NCBI RefSeq assembly: GCF_014117325.1
Contig: NZ_CP059732.1
Span: 2,046,001 to 2,110,000, forward strand
Direction of reading: 5' to 3'
Source: Spirosoma foliorum
Lineage (GTDB): Bacteria > Bacteroidota > Bacteroidia > Cytophagales > Spirosomataceae
DNA length: 64,000 nt
Shown here: positions 54,337 to 63,060 of the stretch, in pieces
Numbering within the stretch: position 1 is the first letter of the stretch
How the letters are laid out: each line of letters begins with the position of its first letter
Position numbers and translations under genes: made by a program
Notes under the pieces: generated by a model
Told to the model about the DNA's origin: nothing
The model's input: only the letters and a program-made list of their open reading frames with translations
Database searches by the model: none

Positions 54337-56529
54337 ATGCAGCAAGACAATCACAAGCCAGGACCAACTATTCCGTCAGAAGGCCAAAATGGCCAAAGCT
54401 TGGCCAACAAAATTCCAGCCGAGCACCCGATGATGACTGATAATCGCAGTCCGCTGACCACCAACGTCGGTCAGCCTGTTGCCGACGACCAGAATTCGCT
54501 GCGGGCGGGTGAACGGGGACCCACCCTGCTCGAAGATTACATTCTGCGCGAAAAATTGCAGCATTTCGACCATGAGCGAATTCCTGAACGCATCGTCCAC
54601 GCCCGAGGGGCGGCCGCCCATGGCTATTTCGAACTCTATGAATCGCTCAGTGACCTGACGACGGCAACGGTGCTTACCGATACCTCGGCGCAGACGCCTG
54701 TCTTCGTGCGCTTCTCGACGGTTGCCGGCTCGCGGGGGTCGGCCGATACGGCCCGCGATGTGCGCGGCTTTGCCGTGAAGATGTACACCCCGGAAGGAAA
54801 CTGGGACATCGTCGGCAACAACATCCCGGTATTTTTCATTCAGGATGCCATTAAGTTTCCCGACCTGATCCACGCGGCCAAGCCCGAACCCGACCGCGAA
54901 ATTCCCCAGGCGGCCACGGCCCACGATACGTTCTGGGATTTTATTTCACTCACTCCCGAATCAATGCACATGATCATGTGGATTATGAGTGACCGCTCAC
55001 TTCCCCGCAGTTTCGGCATGATGGAAGGCTTCGGGGTGCATACCTTCCGGCTTATTAATGCCCAGGGTAAATCGACGTTCGTTAAGTTCCACTGGAAACC
55101 AGTGCTGGGCGTTCACTCGTTAGTCTGGGACGAAGCCCAGCATATTGCCGGTAAGGATGCGGATTTCCACCGGCGCGAGATGTGGGACTCGATCAAAGCG
55201 GGGAATTTCCTGGAGTGGGAATTGGGCATTCAGACCCTGACCGAAGACGAAGAGCAGAAATACGATTTCGATATTCTGGACGCCACCAAAATCTGGCCCG
55301 AAGAATTGCTACCGGTTCGGCGGATTGGCAAAATGACACTCAACCGCAACCCGGACAACTACTTCGCCGAAACCGAGCAAGTAGCCTTTAACACCACTAA
55401 CCTAGTGCCGGGGATCGATTTCAGTAACGACCCACTGTTGCAGGGTCGTAACTTCTCCTACCTCGACACGCAGTTGAGTCGACTCGGCAGCCCGAACTTC
55501 ACGGAGTTACCCATCAACCGCCCCCGGTGTCCAGTCTCCAACAACCAGCGTGATGCCCAGATGCGCCACACCATCGACAAGGGCCGGGTTTCGTATGCAC
55601 CGGCTTCGCTCGACGGTCATTCGCCCGATGAAGCCACGCCGGCCGGGGGTGGGTTCGTCAGCTACCCGGCCGCGGTGAACGGCCCCAAAGTACGCGCCCG
55701 TAGCGAATCGTTCGGTGACCACTACGGGCAGGCCAAACTGTTCTGGAACAGCATGAGCGGTCCCGAGAAGGAGCACATCGTCAAAGCTCTTCAGTTTGAG
55801 CTGAGTATGGTTGAAACCCGGGCGGTTCGGCAGCGAATGTTGGAACACCTGCACAAAATTAACGAGGTGCTAGCCGGACAGGTGGCGGCAGCTCTGGGCG
55901 AACCGACCAGCAATGGGCAAGTTTCGGCCAAACCGCGCGGTACCGCGGACTCGGTCGTGGGCGCGCAGGGGCTGGCCGATGCGACCTCAGAAACAACGGC
56001 ATCGGGGGGCGTACAGCGGTCAGACGCCCTAAGTATGGCTCATCAGCCTACCAGCGCTAAAGGTCGGAAAGTGGCGATTCTGGTGACCGATGGCGTCGAC
56101 AGCCAACAGGTCAACGCGCTCAAAGAGGCACTTAGTCAGGCCGGGGCACAGGGCGAACTGGTTGGTCCGCACCTGGGTGATATCGACGGAAAAGGCGGCA
56201 AACTGGCAGCCCAAAAGACCTATGCCAACACCAGTTCGGTGCTTTACGACGCTGTTTATGCCCCCGGTGGTTCGGGCATGAGCGAACTGGCCCGCCAAGG
56301 GGATGCCCACGTTTTTCTGGCTCAAGCCTACAAACACGGCAAGCCGGTAGCAGCCATAGGCGAAAGCGTTGCCCTGTTGAAGAATTCCCTGCCCGAGGGA
56401 GCCATCGACGCAAACGCGGGTGTACTGACCCAAACCGGCCAGAATGCGCAGGCCACGATTGAGCAGTTTGTGAAGGCCGTTGGGAAGCGGTACTGGCAGC
56501 GATCACTGGTAGAAACGGTAGCCGCGTAA
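54337..56529 (+). CDS. katE: Large-subunit (KatE/HPII-type) catalase
   Basis: 730 residues. Catalytic His88 in [17 protein letters not shown], Asn in [19 protein letters not shown], proximal heme Tyr in [18 protein letters not shown], and the C-terminal DJ-1/flavodoxin-like domain ([30 protein letters not shown]) that defines clade 2 catalases. It dismutates H2O2 in the cytoplasm. Its GC content is visibly higher than that of neighbours on both sides and codons end mostly in C or G, so acquisition from a high-GC donor is likely. A ~60-residue N-terminal extension is normal for the clade. Confidence 0.92.
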   Translation: MQQDNHKPGPTIPSEGQNGQSLANKIPAEHPMMTDNRSPLTTNVGQPVADDQNSLRAGERGPTLLEDYILREKLQHFDHERIPERIVHARGAAAHGYFELYESLSDLTTATVLTDTSAQTPVFVRFSTVAGSRGSADTARDVRGFAVKMYTPEGNWDIVGNNIPVFFIQDAIKFPDLIHAAKPEPDREIPQAATAHDTFWDFISLTPESMHMIMWIMSDRSLPRSFGMMEGFGVHTFRLINAQGKSTFVKFHWKPVLGVHSLVWDEAQHIAGKDADFHRREMWDSIKAGNFLEWELGIQTLTEDEEQKYDFDILDATKIWPEELLPVRRIGKMTLNRNPDNYFAETEQVAFNTTNLVPGIDFSNDPLLQGRNFSYLDTQLSRLGSPNFTELPINRPRCPVSNNQRDAQMRHTIDKGRVSYAPASLDGHSPDEATPAGGGFVSYPAAVNGPKVRARSESFGDHYGQAKLFWNSMSGPEKEHIVKALQFELSMVETRAVRQRMLEHLHKINEVLAGQVAAALGEPTSNGQVSAKPRGTADSVVGAQGLADATSETTASGGVQRSDALSMAHQPTSAKGRKVAILVTDGVDSQQVNALKEALSQAGAQGELVGPHLGDIDGKGGKLAAQKTYANTSSVLYDAVYAPGGSGMSELARQGDAHVFLAQAYKHGKPVAAIGESVALLKNSLPEGAIDANAGVLTQTGQNAQATIEQFVKAVGKRYWQRSLVETVAA

Positions 56530-56566
56530 GGTCAGTTTAGCGCCTATTCGTGATAATTGGCGCTCC

Positions 56567-56630
56567 TGATACGGTCCTAAATATCCGTATCTGAAACTTA
56601 ATAAACTTCGGGTACGGATATTTAGGATCA
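56567..56630. mobile_element. 64-bp MITE-like relic of an IS3-II end
   Basis: The ends TGATACGGTCCTAAATATCC and GGATATTTAGGATCA are inverted, with a 15-bp perfect stem. The first 50 bp are homologous to the left end of the IS3 element at 47533, so this could be a non-autonomous derivative or a solo end. Confidence 0.6.
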
Positions 56631-56769
56631 AATCAAACAATTGCTGATCTTGTTGGGTAAGGGTGATGTGGTGAAGGATCGACGAGCAATCGGACGTATT
56701 TTCTAAAATTAAGGGAGCGATTGGTCTTTGAGGAAAACAGTTTGTTCAGTTGAATCGTACCGTCTCATT

Positions 56770-56802
56770 AAATGTCCGAATTATAGTTACTCACTCGTCT
56801 CA
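56770..56802 (+). repeat. Dispersed repeat, copy 2
   Basis: AAATGTCCGAATTATAG, then TTACTCACTCGTCTCA. Lies 80 nt upstream of the FtsX fragment. Confidence 0.65.
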
Positions 56803-56850
56803 GTTAGGGGGTATTTTGAGATTATTTAACTGTGGGCGCAATCGGTTAAT

Positions 56851-57567
56851 GACATTCGCTATTTTAAGGATAGGCTGTTGGCGCATACGGGTGTTCAGCA
56901 GGTGACAGCTTCCTCCGAGGTTCCGGGCCAAGAGATTTTTTGGACCGACGAATGGCAGCGGTTCCATCAGCCAGCCGCCGAGTATAAACTGTGCCGGATG
57001 TTGGCCGTTGACGAAGACTTTATTCCGACCTGTCACATTAAGTTGTTAGCGGGGCGTAACTTTGATAACGAGTTAGTGCTGGATAACGACGCGGTGATCA
57101 TTAACCAAAGCTTTCCCGGTAATGCCTTTGACTACTTTTTCTTGGATGATCATTTTCCGCAACAATACGAGTCGGATGAGCGGGTAGGCTCTCTGTTGAG
57201 TTGGTTGGCGGTGTTAGCGATTAGAATTGCCTGTTTAGGTCTTTTAGGGCTGGCTCTCTTCACGACTAAACAGCGCACTAAGGAAATTGGTATTCGTAAA
57301 GTACTGGGAGCCAGTACTGAAAGTATTGTCACGCTGTTAGCCAAGGCTTTTCTCAAGCCAGTCGGTCTGGCTGTTCTACTAGCTTCCCCGCTGGGCTGGT
57401 ATGCGATGAGTTGGTGGTTAGAGGGGTTCGCTTATAAAACGGCCATCAAGTGGTGGACATTTGTGGTTGCCGGTGGTCTAGCGGTCAGCATTGCCTTACT
57501 AACAATAAGCTTTCAAAGTGTGAAAGCCGCGTTGATGAATCCGGTCATGAGTTTGCGGAGCGAGTAA
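56851..57567 (+). pseudogene. FtsX/MacB-type permease fragment
   Basis: Reads DIRYFKDRLLAHTGVQQVTA (MacB periplasmic domain end), an internal deletion near NQSFPGNAFDYFFLDDHF, and then the C-terminal FtsX membrane domain (LAIRIACLGLLGLALFTTKQ, RTKEIGIRKVLGASTESIVT, MNPVMSLRSE). The N-terminal ~550 residues typical of these ~800-residue Bacteroidota permeases are absent and no start codon is evident. It is a remnant of an antimicrobial-peptide or lipoprotein export permease. Confidence 0.8.
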
Positions 57568-57621
57568 GGTGGGTGGGGGGCTTCTGCTGACCCTGAATAA
57601 GTATGACTAAATTTATCGCAG

Positions 57622-57655
57622 AAAACGCCCGAATTATAGACACGCCCTAGTCTCA
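57622..57655 (+). repeat. Dispersed repeat, copy 3
   Basis: AAAACGCCCGAATTATAG, then ACACGCCCTAGTCTCA. Nothing else is recognised in 57568-57906. Confidence 0.65.
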
Positions 57656-57906
57656 GTCAAGAGCTTTTTTTGAGATTGTTCCTTATTGATAAATAATCAA
57701 TAAGGAACAATTTGATGAAGTAGTGACCGTCGATGTTGAATTGTGTTATTACCATGATGGCTTATTCTACTTTGACTAGCCTTTGTAACTAACACACCCA
57801 GCGGCTTGGGCTGCAAACGCTCCTTTGGGATATTAGCACTGATGCTGATTAGAACTTCAGTAGCCCCACTTACATAAAGCCCTTGAAGAGTTTAGGTAAG
57901 CAAAAT

Positions 57907-58779
57907 TTAGGAATTTAAAATTAGTTTTATCAGATTGTTATTAAAAATTTCGCCAATTATCTTTGACGATTCCAAGGGTTCTTGTAGAGGATGTTGCTGG
58001 AATATGCTTTTAGTTAAATCCTCAATTGTGTCCGTAATTGCACCTGAATTTTGTTCTGAAATTTCGTATATTTTTTTCTTGTATCGCGTATTGAATTTTA
58101 AATTAGTAGGGTCAACTAAACCGGCTTCTATATAGGCCTTCGTTTTTTTTGAGCATCGACAAGGGTTAGATTTATTGACTAAACCGCATCGTTCATTCAT
58201 CCAATTATACAAATCTTGCCTAGCCCTCATTAAACGAATACGGAAGTTTCCCGCTGAAATGCCTAAAATTTCAGACCCTAAATTATGGTCTATGGTAAAC
58301 AGTTCGCCAAGTATATAAATCATTCGTTGCTCTCTGTCCAGGCAAAGTAGCATACCGGCTGTGCAGCTAATTCTTAACTCTTCTATTGAATCTGTCAAAT
58401 CAGTTTGTTCCTGATTCGATAATTCCTGATTCGGCATTTTATCAATCGAATTAAAATAGGTTTCAAAATCAACTATTTCCAATTCTGATTTTCGCTTTTT
58501 AGTAGTTAAAAAATGATTAACCGTTATCCTATAAAGCCAAGTCCTAAACTTGCTCTTCCCTTCAAATTTAGAAAGCGCTGTGATCGATTTTATAAATACC
58601 TCTTGGGTTAAATCTTCCGCATCCTCAACACACTTTGTCATTTTTAAAGCAAGATTATAGACAAACAGTTGATGTCTGATAATAAGATTTTGCAATGCTT
58701 TCTTATCGCCACTAACAGCTAATTGTACCAAGTCTGTATCCACTTGGTCAGTATAATTAAGTTGAAAAGGATTGTCCAT
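57907..58779 (-). CDS. ECF-type RNA polymerase sigma factor with C-terminal extension
   Basis: 290 residues. Region 2 (~27-95: HQLFVYNLALKMTKCVEDAE, DLTQEVFIKS, FEGKSKFRTWLYRITVNHFL) and region 4 (~145-195: LDREQRMIYILGELFTIDHN, EILGISAGNFRIRLMRARQD) are clear. Beyond region 4 are ~95 extra residues beginning with a Cys pair (NPCRCSKKTKAYIEAGLVD), which may bind metal or ligand, as in ECF factors with fused sensor tails. No anti-sigma gene is adjacent. Strongly AT-biased, like the SDR upstream, so probably imported together. Confidence 0.83.
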   Translation of the reverse strand: MDNPFQLNYTDQVDTDLVQLAVSGDKKALQNLIIRHQLFVYNLALKMTKCVEDAEDLTQEVFIKSITALSKFEGKSKFRTWLYRITVNHFLTTKKRKSELEIVDFETYFNSIDKMPNQELSNQEQTDLTDSIEELRISCTAGMLLCLDREQRMIYILGELFTIDHNLGSEILGISAGNFRIRLMRARQDLYNWMNERCGLVNKSNPCRCSKKTKAYIEAGLVDPTNLKFNTRYKKKIYEISEQNSGAITDTIEDLTKSIFQQHPLQEPLESSKIIGEIFNNNLIKLILNS

Positions 58780-58793
58780 GTTTTAAAATAAAA

Positions 58794-58823
58794 CCAACTG
58801 CAAACGTAATCGTTTGCAGTTGG
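58794..58823 (-). terminator. Rho-independent terminator after the SDR
   Basis: A perfect 13-bp stem CCAACTGCAAACG/CGTTTGCAGTTGG with a TAAT loop, followed on the minus strand by TTTTATTTT. It lies between the SDR stop and the sigma-factor start, so the sigma gene must have its own promoter or rely on read-through. Confidence 0.8.
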
Positions 58824-58835
58824 CGACCTTATTGG

Positions 58836-59585
58836 TTAAACTTGATTTATACCACCATCCACGGCTATTTCGTGCCCAGTAATATACGAAGCATCAGTTG
58901 AGGCAAGGAATAATACTGCCTTCGCTACTTCATCCGGCTGTCCAAATCGTTTTAGAGCTGTCTGATTCGTTATTGCTTCTGCAGCCCCTTGTAACACATC
59001 ATCCGGCAATCCAATTTTGCTCCAAAATGGTGTTCCTATTGGGCCCGGGCTTACGGCATTTACCCTAATTCCCTGTGCGGCAAGTTCGGCACTGGCTACA
59101 CGTACGACGGAACGAAGTGCGGCCTTGCTGGCACTCAACAAACTACTTCCGGCAAAACCAATTTCATTCAACCAAGAAGTAGTAATAATAATAGAAGCGT
59201 TTGGGTTTAGGTGTGCAATTGCTTTTTGCAAAGAAAAATACGCTCCTTTCAAATTTACGTTCATCATATTATCAAAAAAGGTTTCTGATGTGTCAGCAAT
59301 TGGGGCCAATTTTCCTTGTCCTACGTTTACAAAGACAATATCTATTCCACCAAATTTTGATTTAGTTTCGGTGAATAATTTTTCCAAATCTGACAGATTA
59401 GTTACATCGCCCTGTATTCCATAGCTCATAGAACCCAGCTCTTGTGTTGCTTTGTCAATCGAGTGTTTGTTTCGTTCAAAGATGACAACCGTTGCACCAT
59501 TTGCGATAAATTCTTTGGCTGTCGCAAAACCAATTCCACTACCACCGCCCGTTATTACGGCAACTTTGTTTTTTAACTTGTCCAT
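58836..59585 (-). CDS. SDR-family oxidoreductase lacking the catalytic Tyr
   Basis: 249 residues. TGGGSGIG cofactor loop, GDVTNLSDLE, and Lys154 in SASKAALRS. The position of the catalytic Tyr (150) is Leu (SSLLSASK), and the NNAG motif is VNVG. The C-terminus (SPGPIGTPF, YITGHEIAVDGG) is canonical. Either another residue takes over or the protein is a non-catalytic NAD(P)-binding paralogue. Confidence 0.83.
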   Translation of the reverse strand: MDKLKNKVAVITGGGSGIGFATAKEFIANGATVVIFERNKHSIDKATQELGSMSYGIQGDVTNLSDLEKLFTETKSKFGGIDIVFVNVGQGKLAPIADTSETFFDNMMNVNLKGAYFSLQKAIAHLNPNASIIITTSWLNEIGFAGSSLLSASKAALRSVVRVASAELAAQGIRVNAVSPGPIGTPFWSKIGLPDDVLQGAAEAITNQTALKRFGQPDEVAKAVLFLASTDASYITGHEIAVDGGINQV

Positions 59586-59938
59586 TTTTAGCTATGCTTT
59601 ACGAGCAACTTCACTGTTACCACTAGTTGGACAAGCGAAAATGGGGCGTGTTACAAAAGTTTGTGATTTATTGGGACAGGTAGGTTTTGTGGTCTCACAG
59701 GGTTTCCGCTAACTTGGCGATTGCCGCACGGTCAATCCAACTGTACATCGTCAACAGAAAGAGAACAAAAGGGCTGGGCCGTCGTTACAGTGAAACGAGA
59801 AGAGAGCCATTTTTGAGACTATGAAAGCACACTAGAACACCTGAAATTTGAGCAGAGTCGCTCGCATAAACCCAGTTAACCAGAAGCAAAACCAACCAAT
59901 AGACGCCTGGCTGGGTCTTATGGGTAAAGATCATTCGT
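59586..59938. other. Intergenic DNA
   Basis: No gene or regulatory site that I can support. Confidence 0.4.
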
Positions 59939-60235
59939 ATGAAGTGGCTTCTTTTACTCAGCTTCTTGATTGGATCCGTGACCGGTTGTCAGCCCCTGCA
60001 ACAACCCGAGAAACCGGCAACAGTTATCGACCTAACCCTGCCTGGTCCAACTGTATACTGTAATTGCTGTGCAGGCTATCGAATCCAAATTGATGCTGAC
60101 TATTATTACACCAACACCATTCCAGCCGCTTACGACAAACCAAACACGCCCGTTTGGATTCGGTACCAAGCCGATACAGGCCCTTGTCAAGGGAAAGCGG
60201 GGCGAATAGAAATCATCTCTATACGCAGTCGGTAA
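59939..60235 (+). CDS. Small lipoprotein
   Basis: 98 residues with the signal MKWLLLLSFLIGSVTGC, followed by a ~80-residue mature domain with a CNCC cluster (VYCNCCAGYRIQIDADYYYT) and GPCQGKAGRIEI. Unknown family. A short hairpin (AGGGTATT/AATACCCT) follows the stop. Confidence 0.6.
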   Translation: MKWLLLLSFLIGSVTGCQPLQQPEKPATVIDLTLPGPTVYCNCCAGYRIQIDADYYYTNTIPAAYDKPNTPVWIRYQADTGPCQGKAGRIEIISIRSR

Positions 60236-60298
60236 AAGCAGGGTATTTTGATAATTAATACCCTACTTATAAAATGATCTTCTACAAAATCTTTTACC

Positions 60299-60333
60299 AA
60301 GGAAGCTTTGACCATCTGTCAGAGCTTCCTTGA
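60299..60333. terminator. Convergent terminator hairpin
   Basis: CAAGGAAGCT (60299-60308) pairs with AGCTTCCTTG (60324-60333) between converging genes. Confidence 0.55.
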
Positions 60334-60359
60334 TTAGTGCTTAGCTGATCTGGTTTTGA

Positions 60360-62492
60360 TTACTTTTTCTCTAGCAGCTGCTTCACCAATTTTTTTAGCT
60401 CGTCTATCTCTTGTCGATGGCGTTGCTTTAACTGATCAATGTCTGTTTGCTGCTGGATACTATACAGCGTCAACTCTTCTACTTTCTTGAGCAAGATGGC
60501 ATTCATTTGGGCAGCGTCAACCCCATCTTTAACTGCCTCAATGGCAGATGGAATACCTGGTAAATGGCCATATGCCCGGATATACTGGCTTACCTCAGCT
60601 AATGACTGAAGCTGGTATCCTGGGGCTAATACCTTATCGGCCCATTCGTTTAGGTCGCTATACTGAAGTCGATAACGGGCCAATACAACATCCCCCTGAG
60701 TGCTGACACTGAGAAATTTATCAGTTTGCAACACCGCTGGGCTCTGGCTGCTTAAGCGCTCAAACCGTACGCCTGATGTATTAGGCTCATCACTTCGTAT
60801 ATGTAGGCGAGACGTTGGAGTAGAGGTACCGATACCCACATTAGCCTGATTTCCCAGCACAACCGCGTTGCTAATGGCTACCGTTGCTCGATAGCCGATA
60901 GCCGTAGCATTATGTAAGGCTAATCCACCGCTATCGGCCGTTAAAACATCGGTTTGGCTACCAATCAATGTGTTCTGACTACCCTCGTCATGCTGCCCGG
61001 TGTGATAACCAATAAATACATTGTCATCGGCATTCACCGAAGCTGGGCCAGCCTGATTCCCGATGATGGTGTTGTGCGAGCCGGTAGAAATGTTGCGACC
61101 CGCGTTGACACCAAAGAAGGTATTACTTCGACCAGAGCTAGTTTGATAGCCTGCCTGATAGCCCACAAAGGTATTGGAGTCGGCAACGGCATTGAAGCCA
61201 CTTTGATAGCCAATATACGTGCTGAGTTTCCCATTAACATTGGCATAACCAGCTTTAGAACCGACGAAAAGGCTACTTGATACGGCGGAATGGTATCCGG
61301 CTGAATCACCAATAGCTACATTATTATGACCGGTTGTATTCGAATAACCTGACTCTTTGCCGATGTATAAATTACTATATCCGGTCGTATTTAAATTTCC
61401 TGCCGAAACACCGATAAAGACACTATGGCTACCGGTTGTGCTGTTATAGCCCGCTGAATAACCCATAAAGACATTGTAATTGCCTGCTGAGTTATAAAAA
61501 CCAGTATGATAGCCCATCATGGAATTGTAATTACCGATGGTATTCCGATTGCCTGCATCAGTTCCGATAAACACGTTATATGCACCAGATGTGTTCGATT
61601 TTCCCGCCGTGGAGCCAATAAAGGCGTTATGATGGCCCGTTGTATTACTGCTTCCGGCATTGTCTCCAACGAAGGAATTGTACGAGCCTGAACTATTTTG
61701 AAAACCGGCAGAATTACCCAGAAAAGCGTTGTTCGTTCCCGTCGTGTTGAAGTACCCAGCCGATGACCCTATAAACGCATTATAGCCTCCTGATGTGTTC
61801 GAGTTACCCGCAAAATTGCCAATGAAAATATTACTCGCGCCTGATGTGTTGGAATAGCCAGCGCTGGCACCTACAAACGTATTCTGCGACCCCACATCAT
61901 TAAAATAACCTGACTTATCGCCTAAAAAGACGTTCAGCCCACCGGTCGTATTGGCCTGTCCTGCTTCAAATCCAACAAAGGCATTATCGCTCCCCGTTGT
62001 GTTTAAACTCCCTGAACCAGAGCCTATAAAAGCATTATTACTGCCAGTCGTATTGCGATAGCCTGCATAAGTTCCAACAAAAGCATTCTCCACACCAGTC
62101 GTATTGGCATTTCCTGCCGCTCCACCGACAAAAGCGTTATCAGTACCTGTTGTGTTGGAATAGCCCGTAGCAGAACCTATAAAGACATTACCGCTGCCTG
62201 AGGTATTTGAATTGCCCGCATTCGCTCCAACAAAAGCATTACCTGAACCAGACGTATTCGCATAGCCAGAGTTAAAACCCATAAACGTATTATAAGTGCC
62301 AGAAACTACATTGGCCCCTGCGGCATAGGGCCCCACGAAAGTATTCCCATAAACTGGGGTAACGGAGTTGGGCGTTGTGACGACATAATTCTGGGCATGA
62401 CTTAAACCCCAATTACCGGACAAGGCACTCATCAGACATACAATCAGACTCCTTCGAGATGGTGACCAGCAGGGTAGTAGCTTCAACTTCAT
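60360..62492 (-). CDS. Secreted repeat protein with ~25 17-residue repeats and endosialidase-chaperone-like tail
   Basis: 710 residues: signal peptide (ending LSHAQ), then residues ~55-520 made of about 25 repeats of the type NTTGSNNAFVGSGSGSL, a beta-roll or YadA-head-like pattern. After it comes SRLHIRSDEPNTSGVRFERL, a linker (YRLQYSDLNEWADKVLAPGY), the YIRAYGHLPGIPSAIEAVKD block typical of Bacteroidota phage-tail-like proteins, and a coiled coil (IDQLKQRHRQEIDELKKLVK). Probably a trimeric fibre or adhesin whose tail acts as an intramolecular chaperone (inference). Confidence 0.72.
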   Translation of the reverse strand: MKLKLLPCWSPSRRSLIVCLMSALSGNWGLSHAQNYVVTTPNSVTPVYGNTFVGPYAAGANVVSGTYNTFMGFNSGYANTSGSGNAFVGANAGNSNTSGSGNVFIGSATGYSNTTGTDNAFVGGAAGNANTTGVENAFVGTYAGYRNTTGSNNAFIGSGSGSLNTTGSDNAFVGFEAGQANTTGGLNVFLGDKSGYFNDVGSQNTFVGASAGYSNTSGASNIFIGNFAGNSNTSGGYNAFIGSSAGYFNTTGTNNAFLGNSAGFQNSSGSYNSFVGDNAGSSNTTGHHNAFIGSTAGKSNTSGAYNVFIGTDAGNRNTIGNYNSMMGYHTGFYNSAGNYNVFMGYSAGYNSTTGSHSVFIGVSAGNLNTTGYSNLYIGKESGYSNTTGHNNVAIGDSAGYHSAVSSSLFVGSKAGYANVNGKLSTYIGYQSGFNAVADSNTFVGYQAGYQTSSGRSNTFFGVNAGRNISTGSHNTIIGNQAGPASVNADDNVFIGYHTGQHDEGSQNTLIGSQTDVLTADSGGLALHNATAIGYRATVAISNAVVLGNQANVGIGTSTPTSRLHIRSDEPNTSGVRFERLSSQSPAVLQTDKFLSVSTQGDVVLARYRLQYSDLNEWADKVLAPGYQLQSLAEVSQYIRAYGHLPGIPSAIEAVKDGVDAAQMNAILLKKVEELTLYSIQQQTDIDQLKQRHRQEIDELKKLVKQLLEKK

Positions 62493-63060
62493 ACGTGACG
62501 TTCAATAGATTTGTGGAAAGTTAGTCATCTATTGTATGGCAGGTTCAGTTAATCGACCAACGGCTAAATTATAGGTTAAAATGTAGAGAAAAATCGACTA
62601 ATGCCGTTTATCGACGACAAACAAAAAGGAGTAGGGAATGTCGTTCAAACCAATTAAGTCCTTTGGTATATTTATTGATTGGATCTTGTCTATCTTAGCC
62701 CACTAATTTACTCTAAGGTATAATGGCTTTTCGCTAATAATTCGCTCAATACTACCTGTTTGTTAACGACCAAATTCGCTAACGTAAGATGTATCAGGTA
62801 ATATCAGCGTTTTCCTGAGAATTGTCAGACAGGGACAATAAACTAGGAACGACCATGGCAGAACTGTTATCTTGAACACAAAGAAAGGGGGTACATGAGC
62901 GGCTGAATATTATTTTCATTGACACTCACTATATCACCCGGCCCATGCTCAATGACAACAAGTTTGTCGACCGTGAGCTGGATACCTTTCCCACCCAACT
63001 GCGTCAGGGTATCACCACCCTGTATTTTCGTCAAACCGCCCCGCTACATAAACTACCTCA
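62493..63060. other. Intergenic DNA with an unassigned plus-strand frame
   Basis: Near 62890-63064 the plus strand reads RLNIIFIDTHYITRPMLNDN, KFVDRELDTFPTQLRQGITT and a stop, which looks protein-like and may be the end of a lost gene. No family recognised. The rest shows nothing. Confidence 0.3.

Noticed and set aside
60360..62492. CRISPR-like array suggested by regular 51-nt periodicity
   Set aside because: The repeats are in-frame coding repeats with no constant direct repeat and unique spacers.
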